This document shows, in pieces, positions 1 to 7,728 of a stretch of 47,664 bases of DNA. The translations under genes were made by a program, and so were the position numbers. Position 1 is the stretch's first letter, and every line of letters begins with the position of its first letter. This stretch comes from Hyphomicrobiaceae bacterium (GTDB lineage: Bacteria > Pseudomonadota > Alphaproteobacteria > Rhizobiales > Hyphomicrobiaceae). The DNA is taken from contig JANYHF010000067.1 in NCBI GenBank assembly GCA_025359185.1, positions 1 through 47,664 of the forward strand, written 5' to 3'. The notes under the pieces were generated by a model. The model did not search any database. It saw nothing but the letters and a program-made list of their open reading frames with translations, and was not told the origin of the DNA.

Positions 1-28
1 GTTGGGTCGCGCGAAGGCTTGACCCAAC
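1..28. repeat. REP-like inverted repeat at window edge
   Basis: GTTGGGTC at 1-8 and GACCCAAC at 21-28 form perfect 8-bp arms around a 12-base loop. This GTTGGGT...ACCCAAC type is a common intergenic palindrome in alphaproteobacteria. It may be part of a longer element cut by the window start, and it could act as a terminator for a gene to the left. Confidence 0.5.
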
Positions 29-122
29 CTACCTCGAGATTCCAGGAATGACGAAGGTGTGGCCTCCTCCCCCCAACTCCTGATAAGCCGTTGGCTGCAA
101 ACAACAGCCTAACGGAGTTCTC

Positions 123-743
123 ATGCCCTCGCCCCTCGTGCTGGTCCGGCATGGCCAGAGTGACTGGAACCTCAAGAATCTTTTCACCGGCTGGAAGGAC
201 CCCGATCTGACGCCGCAGGGCATCGCCGAGGCCAAGGCGGCTGGCGTCAGGCTCAAGTCGCTCGGCATGCAGTTCGATATCGCCTATACGTCGGTGCTGA
301 CACGGGCGCAGCATACCCTCAACATCATCCTCGCCGAGCTGGGCCAGGCCGGCCTGAAGACCATCAAGGATCAGGCGTTGAATGAACGCGACTACGGCGA
401 GCTGACCGGCCTCAACAAGGACGAGGCTCGCAAGAAATTTGGCGAGGACCAGGTGCATATCTGGCGCCGCTCGTTCGATGTGCCCCCGCCCGGTGGCGAA
501 AGCCTGAAAGACACCGCCGCCCGCGTGCTACCCTTTTGGGATAAGGTCATCCGTCCGGTGGCGTTGTCTGGTCAACGCGTACTGATCGCCGCGCACGGCA
601 ATTCGCTACGTGCGCTGATCATGCGGCTGGAGAACCTCACGGGCGCTCAGATCGTCGAGCGGGAACTGGGGACCGGCGCGCCGATCATCTATTGGCTGAA
701 TGCGGACGGATCGATCGCCAAGAAGGAGGATCTGACGGCATGA
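123..743 (+). CDS. gpmA: 2,3-bisphosphoglycerate-dependent phosphoglycerate mutase
   Basis: The enzyme interconverts 3- and 2-phosphoglycerate in cytosolic glycolysis and gluconeogenesis through a phosphohistidine. The 206-residue protein starts with the histidine phosphatase signature [10 protein letters not shown], with catalytic His10. The second active-site His is His158 in AAHGNSLR, and the substrate-binding segment [10 protein letters not shown] lies between them. The length fits the short GpmA form usual in Rhizobiales, which lacks part of the C-terminal region of the enteric enzyme. The ATG at 123 is 3 bases after GGAGTTC, a weak and close ribosome-binding site. The stop overlaps the ATG of the next gene (ATGA), so the GNAT gene downstream is probably translationally coupled. 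Confidence 0.95.
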   Translation: MPSPLVLVRHGQSDWNLKNLFTGWKDPDLTPQGIAEAKAAGVRLKSLGMQFDIAYTSVLTRAQHTLNIILAELGQAGLKTIKDQALNERDYGELTGLNKDEARKKFGEDQVHIWRRSFDVPPPGGESLKDTAARVLPFWDKVIRPVALSGQRVLIAAHGNSLRALIMRLENLTGAQIVERELGTGAPIIYWLNADGSIAKKEDLTA

Positions 744-1270
744 ACTTAACAGGTGTTGAGGTCGTGGCGCTCGATGCCGCTGCGGTTTCGGCGGCAATTC
801 CGGAACTGTCGCAAATCCTAATCGATTGCGTGGCAGGCGGCGCGGGCGTGAATTTTATGCATCCGCTCGCGCCCGAGGTGGCCGCCGCCTATTGGCGCAG
901 CAAGGCCCTGCCCGCCATTGAGCACGGCGATAACCTGCTGTTCGTCGCGCGTCACGGCGGAGCCATCCTCGGCACCGTTCAGCTGGTCGTGGGTATGGTC
1001 CAGAATCAGCCGCATCGGGGCGACATTACCAAGCTGCTGGTGGCCCCGGCCGCCCGCCGCCATGGCATCGGCCGTGCCCTGATGGAAGCCGCGCAGACCC
1101 GCGCGGCCGGCTTGGGCAAGACACTGCTGCTGCTCGACACCGAAACCGGCGGCTTGGCCGAGCAGCTATATCTGTCATTGGGTTGGCAGGAGGTGGGCGT
1201 TGTGCCGGGCTTCGCCCTGACGCCGCAAGGCCAGCTCTGCGCAACAACATTTCTATACAAGCAGCTGTAG
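740..1270 (+). CDS. GNAT family N-acetyltransferase
   Basis: A 176-residue acetyl-CoA-dependent acyltransferase of the GNAT superfamily. The acetyl-CoA pyrophosphate-binding motif A is visible as [10 protein letters not shown], preceded by the usual beta-strand [10 protein letters not shown]. The C-terminal motif B region [11 protein letters not shown] is also typical. The substrate cannot be read from sequence. I chose the ATG at 740 because it overlaps the gpmA stop as ATGA and has a strong AAGGAGGA 10 bases upstream; an earlier in-frame start exists at 692 inside gpmA but has less support. The gene ends before a strong hairpin at 1310. Confidence 0.85.
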   Translation: MNLTGVEVVALDAAAVSAAIPELSQILIDCVAGGAGVNFMHPLAPEVAAAYWRSKALPAIEHGDNLLFVARHGGAILGTVQLVVGMVQNQPHRGDITKLLVAPAARRHGIGRALMEAAQTRAAGLGKTLLLLDTETGGLAEQLYLSLGWQEVGVVPGFALTPQGQLCATTFLYKQL

Positions 1271-1309
1271 ACCGTTGACGCCGTGAGGACTGCGCGCCGC
1301 CAAAACAAC

Positions 1310-1339
1310 GCGGGCCGCCTTCCCCCGAAGACGGCCCGC
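1310..1339. terminator. Bidirectional hairpin between convergent genes
   Basis: GCGGGCC at 1310-1316 pairs with GGCCCGC at 1333-1339, and the stem extends inward through CTTC/GAAG around a CCCC loop. There is no long U-run on either strand. It sits in the short gap between the convergent GNAT gene and the leftward gene ending at 1367, so a shared terminator is likely. Confidence 0.6.
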
Positions 1340-1366
1340 TCCCCCGTTGACTATATGCGCAGGGCC

Positions 1367-2005
1367 TTACGCGGCCTTGGCGCTCTTTTGGTTGCCGAAC
1401 TGGCTCATCAGTAGCGGCAGCACGAGGTCGGCGAGCTGCGCCTGCTGACGGATCAAGGCGGGGATGGGCGAGTTCTTGATCTCGTTGGCGTCCATGCCGA
1501 GAACGTGGCCGATGAACTGGCTGACCAGCGTCTCGATGCTGAGGCCGTCAAACAACGCCGCCAGCGGATCAATGGCTGGGCCTTGTTTGTGGCTGGCGCC
1601 CTGACTGTTCGAAGTATGGCTGTTCGAAGCATGGCCGTTCGACCCGTTGCCGGTAGCGGCCGGCTTGGCGGTGGCGCCAGCGATTGTCTCTTCGGTGACA
1701 TGCGCTGTCTTCGACTTCTTGGCGGCAGGAGCTGCGGCCTGGGGAGCTGGAGCTGCCTCATGCGCCATCTTGCGCTTGCCCTTGACCGATGTGCCGTGCA
1801 CTTCAGCCAGCAGGCTCGCCTCAAGTTCCTGATACTTGTCGCGCAACCGGCGCACTACGGACGGATTCGAGATGCCGACGTCCTTGATAGCCGTCGTCCG
1901 CTTCTTCTTGGGGTCGGCCGCCAGAATGTGGGCCACCTTCAAAAGTGTCTCGTGATCGTTGATGCCAGTGCCCTTCGGCCTGCCGCGCTTGCCTGTCGTC
2001 GCCAT
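1367..2005 (-). CDS. Hypothetical protein with AT-hook-like N-terminus and low-complexity linker
   Basis: I do not recognise a named family for this 212-residue protein. The N-terminus carries RGRPKG (residues 7-12), the core of an AT-hook, followed by a segment (about 36-58, TAIKDVGISNPSVVRRLRDK) that looks like a helix-turn-helix. Residues 80-140 are Ala/Pro/Lys-rich and then Gly/Ser/Asn/His-rich, encoded partly by a decaying 15-bp tandem repeat. The last 65 residues are predicted helical (LSIETLVSQFIGHVLG...). A DNA-binding or nucleoid-associated role is a reasonable inference, not a demonstrated one. The ATG at 2005 has GGAGATCT just upstream. It is transcribed alone and faces the GNAT gene. 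Confidence 0.7.
   Translation of the reverse strand: MATTGKRGRPKGTGINDHETLLKVAHILAADPKKKRTTAIKDVGISNPSVVRRLRDKYQELEASLLAEVHGTSVKGKRKMAHEAAPAPQAAAPAAKKSKTAHVTEETIAGATAKPAATGNGSNGHASNSHTSNSQGASHKQGPAIDPLAALFDGLSIETLVSQFIGHVLGMDANEIKNSPIPALIRQQAQLADLVLPLLMSQFGNQKSAKAA
1606..1650. repeat. 15-bp tandem repeat inside the AT-hook-like gene
   Basis: Three successive 15-bp units, TGTTCGAAGTATGGC (1606-1620), TGTTCGAAGCATGGC (1621-1635) and the more diverged CGTTCGACCCGTTGC (1636-1650). They are in frame and encode the Asn/Ser/His-rich linker, so unit gain or loss would change linker length without a frameshift. Confidence 0.7.
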
Positions 2006-2360
2006 GTCAGATCTCCTCGCCCTAGGAATGAATTCGATGACGAGGATATATCTGATTTTGTTGGGTAATTTCTACTGAGATTAAATAGGGACATTGCCTC
2101 CCTTTGCGAAAAATCAGCTATTTACAGGGTTTTTGCCACTTCAGAACCAAGATTGATCCAAGTCTGTTGCATAAAATCCCCATAAAGTCAGGTTGTTATG
2201 GAGCTGGGTGAATAGCAAGACTCGTGGATTTGCATCCCATCGCGCACTGATTCGGGGTCCTGGCGTTGGCGGCAATCACAAAGACGCCATGATTTGCCAG
2301 AGGGTCGTGGTGTAGCATTGCCGGACACGTGGCAGAGCGTGCGACTCTACGAGGTGCGTC
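2006..2360. other. Divergent intergenic region, AT-richer than its surroundings
   Basis: About 355 bases separate the leftward gene at 2005 from the rightward DUF1800 gene at 2361. The part from about 2040 to 2200 is clearly AT-richer than the flanking genes, as expected of a divergent promoter region. I see no tRNA, riboswitch or convincing ORF and no promoter good enough to place exactly. Confidence 0.4.
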
Positions 2361-3743
2361 ATGGCGACCGGGCAGCGATCATTAATTTGGCAACGCTTTG
2401 GCCTTGGAGCCCGCCCGGGTGATCTAGAGACGTCCGGCCCCTCGCCGGTCGCCGATCTGATGGCCGAGGTGCCCACCGCAACAGCGCCTGCCGCCCTCAA
2501 GGACCTGCCGGACAGTCCGTCTCTTTTCGCTGTCTATCTCAAGCAAGTGGCTGCCAAGAAAGCCGCCGCCTCGATGGCCGATCTGTCGTCGCGGATGGAA
2601 GCCCCACCGCCGCCGCGCGCTGCGCCGGGCAGCATGATGAACCCCGTCCGCGATGCGCTGCTCGACGAGATCGCTGGCCGCTTGAAACTCGCTCGCGATG
2701 CTCGTATCGGGTTCGCCGAGCGGTTGGTGCTGTTCTGGTCGAACCATTTCACAGTGTCGGCCAGCAAGCAGCAGGTCGCGGTGATCGCGGGCGGCTTCGA
2801 GCGCGAGGCCATCCGGCCGCATATCGCGGGGCGGTTCCACGATATGCTGGAGGCGGTGGAAAGCCACCCCGCTATGCTGCTCTATCTCGACAACGAGCGC
2901 TCGATGGGGGTGGCGTCCAAGGCCGGCGTCAAACGCGGCAATGGCATCAACGAGAACCTCGCCCGCGAAATTCTGGAGCTGCACACGGTTGGCGTCGATG
3001 CGGGCTACACACAGGCCGACGTCACCAGCTTTGCCATGGCGCTCACGGGCTGGACGGTGGCGGGCGCCAAGGCGGTCGATACCGTGCCGGGCAATTTCCA
3101 GTTCCGCCCCCAAATGCACGAACCAGGGGCCCAGCGCGTGTTCGGCCGCGACTATCCCGAGGGCGGGCAGGAACAGGGCCAGGTTATCCTCGCCGACCTT
3201 GCCAGCCATAAGGCGACAGCCCAGCACATCGCCTTCAAGCTGGTCCGCCACTTCATTGCCGATGAGCCACCCAAAGCCGCAGTGGCTGCGGTAGCGGCCG
3301 CGTTCGAGCGCTCCGACGGCGACCTGCTGGCCGTCTACGAAGCCTTGCTGAAAACCGATGCCGCATTCGCCATGCCGCTGACCAAATTACGTCCGCCAGT
3401 GGAATTCCACCTCGCCGCGCTCCGGGCGCTCGGGGCCGAGGCCGAGCCGCCACGCTTCATGCGCACGCTGGCGTTGATGGGCCAAAGGCTCTACCGCGCG
3501 CCGAGCCCGCAAGGCTGGTCCGATGACAGCAAGGCGTGGCTGGCTCCTGACGCCATCCGCACGCGCCTCGAATTGTCGGTGCAGTTGGCCGCGCGCGTAC
3601 GCGAGCCAAAGCCGCTCGACCGCGCCAAAGCCATTCTCGGTCCCTTGCTGACGGATGAGACCGCGACGATAATCAGCCGGGCGGAATCGTCGCAACAGGC
3701 CCTCGCCCTGCTCCTGATGTCTCCTGAATTCCAGCGCAGATAG
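2361..3743 (+). CDS. DUF1800 domain-containing protein
   Basis: A 460-residue member of the DUF1800 family. Recognisable family segments are RFGLGARPGDL near the N-terminus, LVLFWSNHFTVS, IRPHIAGRFHDML, ENLAREILELHTVGVD and the following GYTQADVTSFAMALTGWTV. The biochemical role of the family is unknown, and its members are almost always paired with a DUF1501 gene, as here. I see no clear signal peptide. The ATG at 2361 follows GAGGT. The downstream DUF1501 gene starts 37 bases after the stop, so the two are very likely one transcript and act together outside or at the cell surface. Confidence 0.9.
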   Translation: MATGQRSLIWQRFGLGARPGDLETSGPSPVADLMAEVPTATAPAALKDLPDSPSLFAVYLKQVAAKKAAASMADLSSRMEAPPPPRAAPGSMMNPVRDALLDEIAGRLKLARDARIGFAERLVLFWSNHFTVSASKQQVAVIAGGFEREAIRPHIAGRFHDMLEAVESHPAMLLYLDNERSMGVASKAGVKRGNGINENLAREILELHTVGVDAGYTQADVTSFAMALTGWTVAGAKAVDTVPGNFQFRPQMHEPGAQRVFGRDYPEGGQEQGQVILADLASHKATAQHIAFKLVRHFIADEPPKAAVAAVAAAFERSDGDLLAVYEALLKTDAAFAMPLTKLRPPVEFHLAALRALGAEAEPPRFMRTLALMGQRLYRAPSPQGWSDDSKAWLAPDAIRTRLELSVQLAARVREPKPLDRAKAILGPLLTDETATIISRAESSQQALALLLMSPEFQRR

Positions 3744-3780
3744 GTCGTGCCGCGATACGAGTAGAATTGGAGTGACAGTC

Positions 3781-5046
3781 ATGCGTTCCACCGGCCCATC
3801 CGATGATCTCGCGCGCCTTTGCGTTGCCGATTGCGAGCAGCCGAACCGCCGCCGCTTCCTTGGCCTCAGCTCAGCCTTCGCGGCATCGCTGCTGCTGCCC
3901 TACCGCTCCAGTCTCGCGGGCACCCGCGATCCGCGCTTCCTGTTCGTCGTGCTGCGCGGCGCGCTGGATGGGCTGTCGGCGGCCATGCCCGTTGGCGATC
4001 CGGACTTCACCAAAATCCGCGAAGGCTTTATGGCCGATCTGTCCCAGGCTGGTGCCGCGTTACCGATTGGCCCGATGTTCGCGCTCAATCCGCAGCTCAA
4101 AGCGCTGGCTGGGCTTTATGCCAAGAACCAAGCGGCCATCGTCCATGCGGTGGCGACACCCTATCGCGATCGCTCGCATTTTGATGGCCAGGAGGTGCTG
4201 GAGAGCGGCCTGCCCAACGTCACCCATGGCGATAGCGGCTGGCTCAACCGGGCGCTGGCGGGGCTGCCCCGCTCGGCTGCGCTGGCAGCGCGTGACCGGC
4301 AAAGTCTCGCGGTTGGCCCGGTCGTGCCGCTGGTGATGCGCGGCGCGGTGCCGGTGATGTCATGGTCGCCTGAGCATCTGGGCGCGGCCAGCGACGACAC
4401 GGTGGCGCGGCTGCTGTCATTGTACCAGTCCCGTGACCCGATGCTGGCGCAGGCGCTGGAGCAATCCAATCTGGTGACGGCAGAAACCAGTGGCATGGCC
4501 GCTGGTCTACCGGCAAAGGGCGCGCGCGGGCTCGACGCCATGTTGGCTATGGCCGATGGCGCGGCGCGGCTGCTGGTGCGCCCCGATGGACCGCGTATCG
4601 CTGCGCTGTCGATCGATGGCTGGGACACTCACGCCGACGAAAAGCCGGGCACCGGCAGACTGGGCAAACTGCTCGGGCTTCTGGACCAGCTGTTTGAACA
4701 TCTGCAACAAGGCCTCGCTCCCGTCTGGAACGACACGGTGATTGTCGCTGCCACCGAGTTCGGCCGCACCGTGCGCATCAACGGCACAGCGGGCACGGAC
4801 CATGGCACGGGCACCGTTGCGTTTCTGCTTGGCGGCGCCGTCAAGGGCGGCCGCGTCATCGCTGATTGGCCGGGGCTGGCTGACAAGTCACTCTATGAAA
4901 GCCGCGACCTCAAGCCGACAACCGATCTGCGGGCCGTGCTCAAGACTGTGCTGGCCGAGCATCTCGGCATCGACCGTAAGTTCCTGGACGAGCATGTGTT
5001 TCCAGCCTCTGGCAATGTCGCCAGGATCGGCGGGCTGGTGGGGTGA
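3781..5046 (+). CDS. DUF1501 domain-containing protein with Tat signal
   Basis: A 421-residue DUF1501 protein, distantly related to the alkaline phosphatase/sulfatase fold. Residues 23-28 read RRRFLG followed by a hydrophobic segment SSAFAASLLLP, a twin-arginine signal, so the protein is probably exported folded. Family motifs are LRGALDGLSA, SHFDGQEVLESG, IDGWDTHADE, TEFGRTVRIN and GTDHGTG. The ATG at 3781 was chosen because GGAG (3769-3772) lies 8 bases upstream; a GTG at 3772 in the same frame overlaps that ribosome-binding site. It is the second gene of the DUF1800-DUF1501 pair. The function is not established. Confidence 0.9.
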   Translation: MRSTGPSDDLARLCVADCEQPNRRRFLGLSSAFAASLLLPYRSSLAGTRDPRFLFVVLRGALDGLSAAMPVGDPDFTKIREGFMADLSQAGAALPIGPMFALNPQLKALAGLYAKNQAAIVHAVATPYRDRSHFDGQEVLESGLPNVTHGDSGWLNRALAGLPRSAALAARDRQSLAVGPVVPLVMRGAVPVMSWSPEHLGAASDDTVARLLSLYQSRDPMLAQALEQSNLVTAETSGMAAGLPAKGARGLDAMLAMADGAARLLVRPDGPRIAALSIDGWDTHADEKPGTGRLGKLLGLLDQLFEHLQQGLAPVWNDTVIVAATEFGRTVRINGTAGTDHGTGTVAFLLGGAVKGGRVIADWPGLADKSLYESRDLKPTTDLRAVLKTVLAEHLGIDRKFLDEHVFPASGNVARIGGLVG

Positions 5047-5061
5047 AACCAAAAACGAAAA

Positions 5062-5087
5062 ATGGCGGCGCGTTGCTGCGCCGCCAT
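5062..5087 (-). terminator. Intrinsic terminator for the M15-type gene
   Basis: ATGGCGGCGC (5062-5071) and GCGCCGCCAT (5078-5087) are perfect 10-bp arms around a 6-base loop. Read on the minus strand, the stem is followed by TTTTCGTTTTTGG, a good U-tract, so it terminates the leftward peptidase gene. It may also stop the rightward DUF1501 transcript. Confidence 0.8.
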
Positions 5088-5109
5088 CCTGTTTGCGTGG
5101 GATGGACAT

Positions 5110-5625
5110 TCAGCCTGCGCGCTTATGCCTCGCTCCATGCCGGTTGCCTGCGAACGCGTAGGCCCCCGCCAGTGATACCCAGCGCGGGCCGATATCGACA
5201 TGGATGTGATCGGAGTTCGAGTAGGTCATGGTGCCGCCCAGTGTATGGTTGGCGACCAGCCAGGCGACCACGGCGCCCTTGCGGCCATCGGCAAAGAAAT
5301 CGATGGCGTTGCCGCTGGCGTGACGCGACGGGCGGCCAGTGTCACGCACGGTGGCGCCCGGACGGCAGGTGGACGCAACACGCATGGCGCCGAAACGGGC
5401 TTCGATGCGGCCAAACAAGGCGCGGGCAGGAGCGGTGAGGCAGGACAGGGACGTGCTGCCTGCGCCACCAGCCACGCGGGCGTGGGCGACGCGTGGCTTG
5501 TGATGATAGACCTTGGCCAATTGCACGGGTGCGCTGCGGGTGCGGGCGTTGGCCTCGCTTGTCAGGCAAAAACCAGTGGCCAGCACAACAAGCGCCAGCA
5601 AGGCGGACGAGATCCGCTTGGACAT
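5110..5625 (-). CDS. Exported M15-type zinc peptidase-like protein
   Basis: A 171-residue protein with a signal peptide (MSKRISSALLALVVLATGFC..., cleavage after the ANA at about residue 27). The zinc-binding pattern of the peptidase M15/DUF882-like fold is present: SRHASGNAIDF (His and Asp ligands) and DHIHVDIG (second His pair). Such proteins trim peptidoglycan cross-links or stem peptides in the periplasm, but the exact activity is inferred. The mature N-terminus is basic and low in complexity. The ATG at 5625 has GGAG 7 bases upstream. It stands alone, ending at a strong terminator. Confidence 0.8.
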   Translation of the reverse strand: MSKRISSALLALVVLATGFCLTSEANARTRSAPVQLAKVYHHKPRVAHARVAGGAGSTSLSCLTAPARALFGRIEARFGAMRVASTCRPGATVRDTGRPSRHASGNAIDFFADGRKGAVVAWLVANHTLGGTMTYSNSDHIHVDIGPRWVSLAGAYAFAGNRHGARHKRAG

Positions 5626-6067
5626 AGTGAACTCCAGGGTTTGTCAGGGTTAACGGTGTTGGCCAGTGCCACGACGCTCTTTGCGGAAATACGCTAAGGC
5701 AGCATCGGCAGTGCTCGGGCCGTGTCGTTGACGGGCACCCCGTTCAGGGGCCCGCGCCTCTCACCTTGGCCCACTTGGCGCGATTTAGGTTAGAGGTGCA
5801 CGTACACCCACGGGAAATTGTGTCGAAAGCTGGGCTTGTTTGCGGCAATGGCGTGGAATGGACAGACTGCGCGCGACTGTCGCAGATGCCATTCTGCTTG
5901 TCAGATGAGGATCATAGGCCGTTGGGTTGATACGGCACGCGAGACTTCATATGTATGCCGCATATCTACCGGGAAACGGCGCTGCTCGACGCCGTCTAGC
6001 TTGGCCGGAATCACATCGAACCACCCCTACTGCCACCAACTTTACGCGCATCCCTCGCCCCTCCGGC
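5626..6067. other. Intergenic region without recognised genes
   Basis: About 440 bases upstream of the peptidase gene and downstream of the small-gene cluster. It holds short GC-rich hairpins, for example GGGCACCCCGTTCAGGGGCC near 5735-5754, but no tRNA, riboswitch or ORF that I believe. Rightward reading frames across it run antisense through the next three small genes and lack ribosome-binding sites. Confidence 0.4.
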
Positions 6068-6295
6068 TTACTTCTTCCCCGACCGGCTCACCGACTTGAT
6101 ACCACCCCGCGGCATCCCGGAGCGCTCGGCGATCTCTTTGTCCTGGGCTTCGAATATGGCCACCGCCGGACCATCGCCGTCGAGGCCACCGAGCAGCTCC
6201 GACGAGATTTTGCGGTTGGACGTGCGGGTGCCATCGTCGTAAAAGACGTCAAACGCAATCATTTCCACGCGGGCCGTCGGCTTTTTGCGGGCCAT
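6068..6295 (-). CDS. Small conserved hypothetical protein (75 aa)
   Basis: A short basic protein beginning MARKKPTARVEMIAFDV with a central TSNRKISSELLGGLDGDGP and a C-terminal AQDKEIAERSG then IKSV. From memory this pattern recurs in Rhizobiales as an uncharacterised small protein; no function is known to me. The ATG at 6295 has GGAAG 8 bases upstream. It is the last of three closely spaced leftward small genes (gap of 26 bases to the preceding gene), so probably part of one operon. Confidence 0.75.
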   Translation of the reverse strand: MARKKPTARVEMIAFDVFYDDGTRTSNRKISSELLGGLDGDGPAVAIFEAQDKEIAERSGMPRGGIKSVSRSGKK

Positions 6296-6321
6296 GGGGT
6301 CACTTCCTTGATTTTACGCCG

Positions 6322-6516
6322 CTACTTGCGCGACAGGTCGCTCTCTTTGGCCATCCGCTCGAAAGTTTCGGCGAGGCCTTTGATGCGGTATTGGTTTTGG
6401 CCGTCGATGGGCGGCAGCAGCCGGACGACTTTGTATTCGCGCGACGCGGGTGCCATGCCGGTGGGGCCCGGCGAAAAATTCACAACTTGTCCGATTTTAT
6501 ACGTATGGACTGCCAC
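6322..6516 (-). CDS. Small conserved hypothetical protein (64 aa)
   Basis: Starts at GTG (6516) with GGAG about 7 bases upstream. The sequence HTYKIGQVVNFSPGP, then YKVVRLLPP and QYRIKG, resembles a small beta-rich domain found as a stand-alone gene in many alphaproteobacteria; the function is unknown. It lies between two other small leftward genes and is probably cotranscribed with them. Confidence 0.75.
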   Translation of the reverse strand: MAVHTYKIGQVVNFSPGPTGMAPASREYKVVRLLPPIDGQNQYRIKGLAETFERMAKESDLSRK

Positions 6517-6574
6517 GAAATACTCCGATGCGCGTTACTGTGCAGTCATTCAGCAGCCGCGCGACGCCCAGCCG

Positions 6575-6787
6575 TCATCGGCCGACTTGGCCGAATTTCG
6601 GCAGCTTGCGAGGCGCAGGCGCCTTGAGAAAGTCCTCGGCCGACGCCACGGGCTTGTTAAAACGAACCCGGGCAGCTGCCCTCGACTTTTTGAGCTTGTC
6701 TTTGGCCGTGTCGATCTGGCGCGACTTCATGGCTAGCCAACCGAGGCCACCCATGAGCACTGCAGCTCCAATGTACATATACATCAT
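6575..6787 (-). CDS. Small single-pass membrane protein (70 aa)
   Basis: Starts MMYMYIGAAVLMGGLGWLAM, one hydrophobic helix of about 18 residues, then a basic cytoplasmic tail (AKDKLKKSRAAARVRFNKP, then LKAPAPRKLPKFG). The ATG at 6787 was preferred over longer upstream starts because AGAGGGG lies 5 bases before it and the membrane segment then begins at once. The likely topology is N-out/C-in. I know no function. It heads a three-gene leftward cluster. Confidence 0.55.
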   Translation of the reverse strand: MMYMYIGAAVLMGGLGWLAMKSRQIDTAKDKLKKSRAAARVRFNKPVASAEDFLKAPAPRKLPKFGQVGR

Positions 6788-6933
6788 TTGCCCCTCTACC
6801 AAGCCAATAGCACATATAAAGCATGACGCGCAGTGGTGGCGGCAGCCCACGTGGACTCAATGATCGCAAGGAATGGTTAACAAATTCCGTGCAGACGCCG
6901 TCACAAGCCCGTGACAAAGAAGGATGTCAGGAT

Positions 6934-7728
6934 ATGTTGAACAACGATTTGGACCTGGAACGCCATCCCCTCGACGGGCTGGACACGCCAGCGGGAGAAG
7001 CGCTCGTCGCACGCTGCCGGTCGGACCTGGCGCGCAATGGCATGTTCAATCTCGAAGGCCTGATCAGGCCTGCGGCGCTACCGCGCGCGGTTGCCGGGCT
7101 GCGGCCCGTACTCGACAGTGCGGCTTTCGAACACAAGCGCTCGCACAACATCTACTTCCGTAAAGACATCGCGGGCCTCGCGCCCGACCATCCGGCGCTG
7201 CGGCAGGTCACGACCATCAACCACACGATTTGCGCCGATCAGATGCCAGCAGACACTCTGGTGTTGCAAATTTACGAGTGGCCCGCCATGGCCGCCTTCC
7301 TGGCAGCAACCATGGGCAAGCCTAGGCTGCACACTATGGCCGACCCATTGGCGCGCGTGAATGTTATGGAGTACCGGGCGGGCGAGGCCCTGAACTGGCA
7401 CTTCGACCGCTCTGAATTCACGACGACGCTGCTGCTGCAAGCCCCTGAGGCAGGCGGGGTGTTCGAGTATCGCAGTGACCTGCGGACGGAGAGCAATCCG
7501 AACTACGCTGGCGTGGCGGCTTTGATCGAAGGCCGCGATCCGCAACTGAAAACCCAGCCGCTAGCGGCAGGCACGCTGAATGTCTTCCGTGGCAAGAACA
7601 CCGCCCACCGGGTGACGCCTATCGAAGGCAAAATCCCCAGGGTGATCGCCGTCTTTTCCTATTACGAACAGCCCGACGTCATGTTCACGCCTGAAGAACG
7701 CACCGGCTTCTATGGCCGCGCCGGTTAG
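6934..7728 (+). CDS. 2-oxoglutarate/Fe(II)-dependent oxygenase-like protein (HxD...H triad)
   Basis: A 264-residue protein with a facial triad of the Fe(II)/2-oxoglutarate oxygenases: His156 and Asp158 in NWHFDRSEF, His225 in KNTAHRVTP, and Arg236 in IPRVIAVF as the likely 2-oxoglutarate carboxylate ligand. The overall shape (LNVFRGKNTAHRV) resembles the ArpA/BesD-like group. Because the second metal ligand is Asp rather than the Gly of radical halogenases, hydroxylation is the expected chemistry; the substrate is unknown. The ATG at 6934 follows AAGGAT; longer starts lie upstream but lack support. The stop codon overlaps that of the convergent kinase gene by 4 bases. Confidence 0.75.
   Translation: MLNNDLDLERHPLDGLDTPAGEALVARCRSDLARNGMFNLEGLIRPAALPRAVAGLRPVLDSAAFEHKRSHNIYFRKDIAGLAPDHPALRQVTTINHTICADQMPADTLVLQIYEWPAMAAFLAATMGKPRLHTMADPLARVNVMEYRAGEALNWHFDRSEFTTTLLLQAPEAGGVFEYRSDLRTESNPNYAGVAALIEGRDPQLKTQPLAAGTLNVFRGKNTAHRVTPIEGKIPRVIAVFSYYEQPDVMFTPEERTGFYGRAG

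Noticed and set aside
5927-6736. A 269-codon rightward open frame
   Set aside because: It runs antisense through three small leftward genes that have better ribosome-binding sites and familiar sequences; its composition is Arg/Pro/His-rich as in shadow frames.
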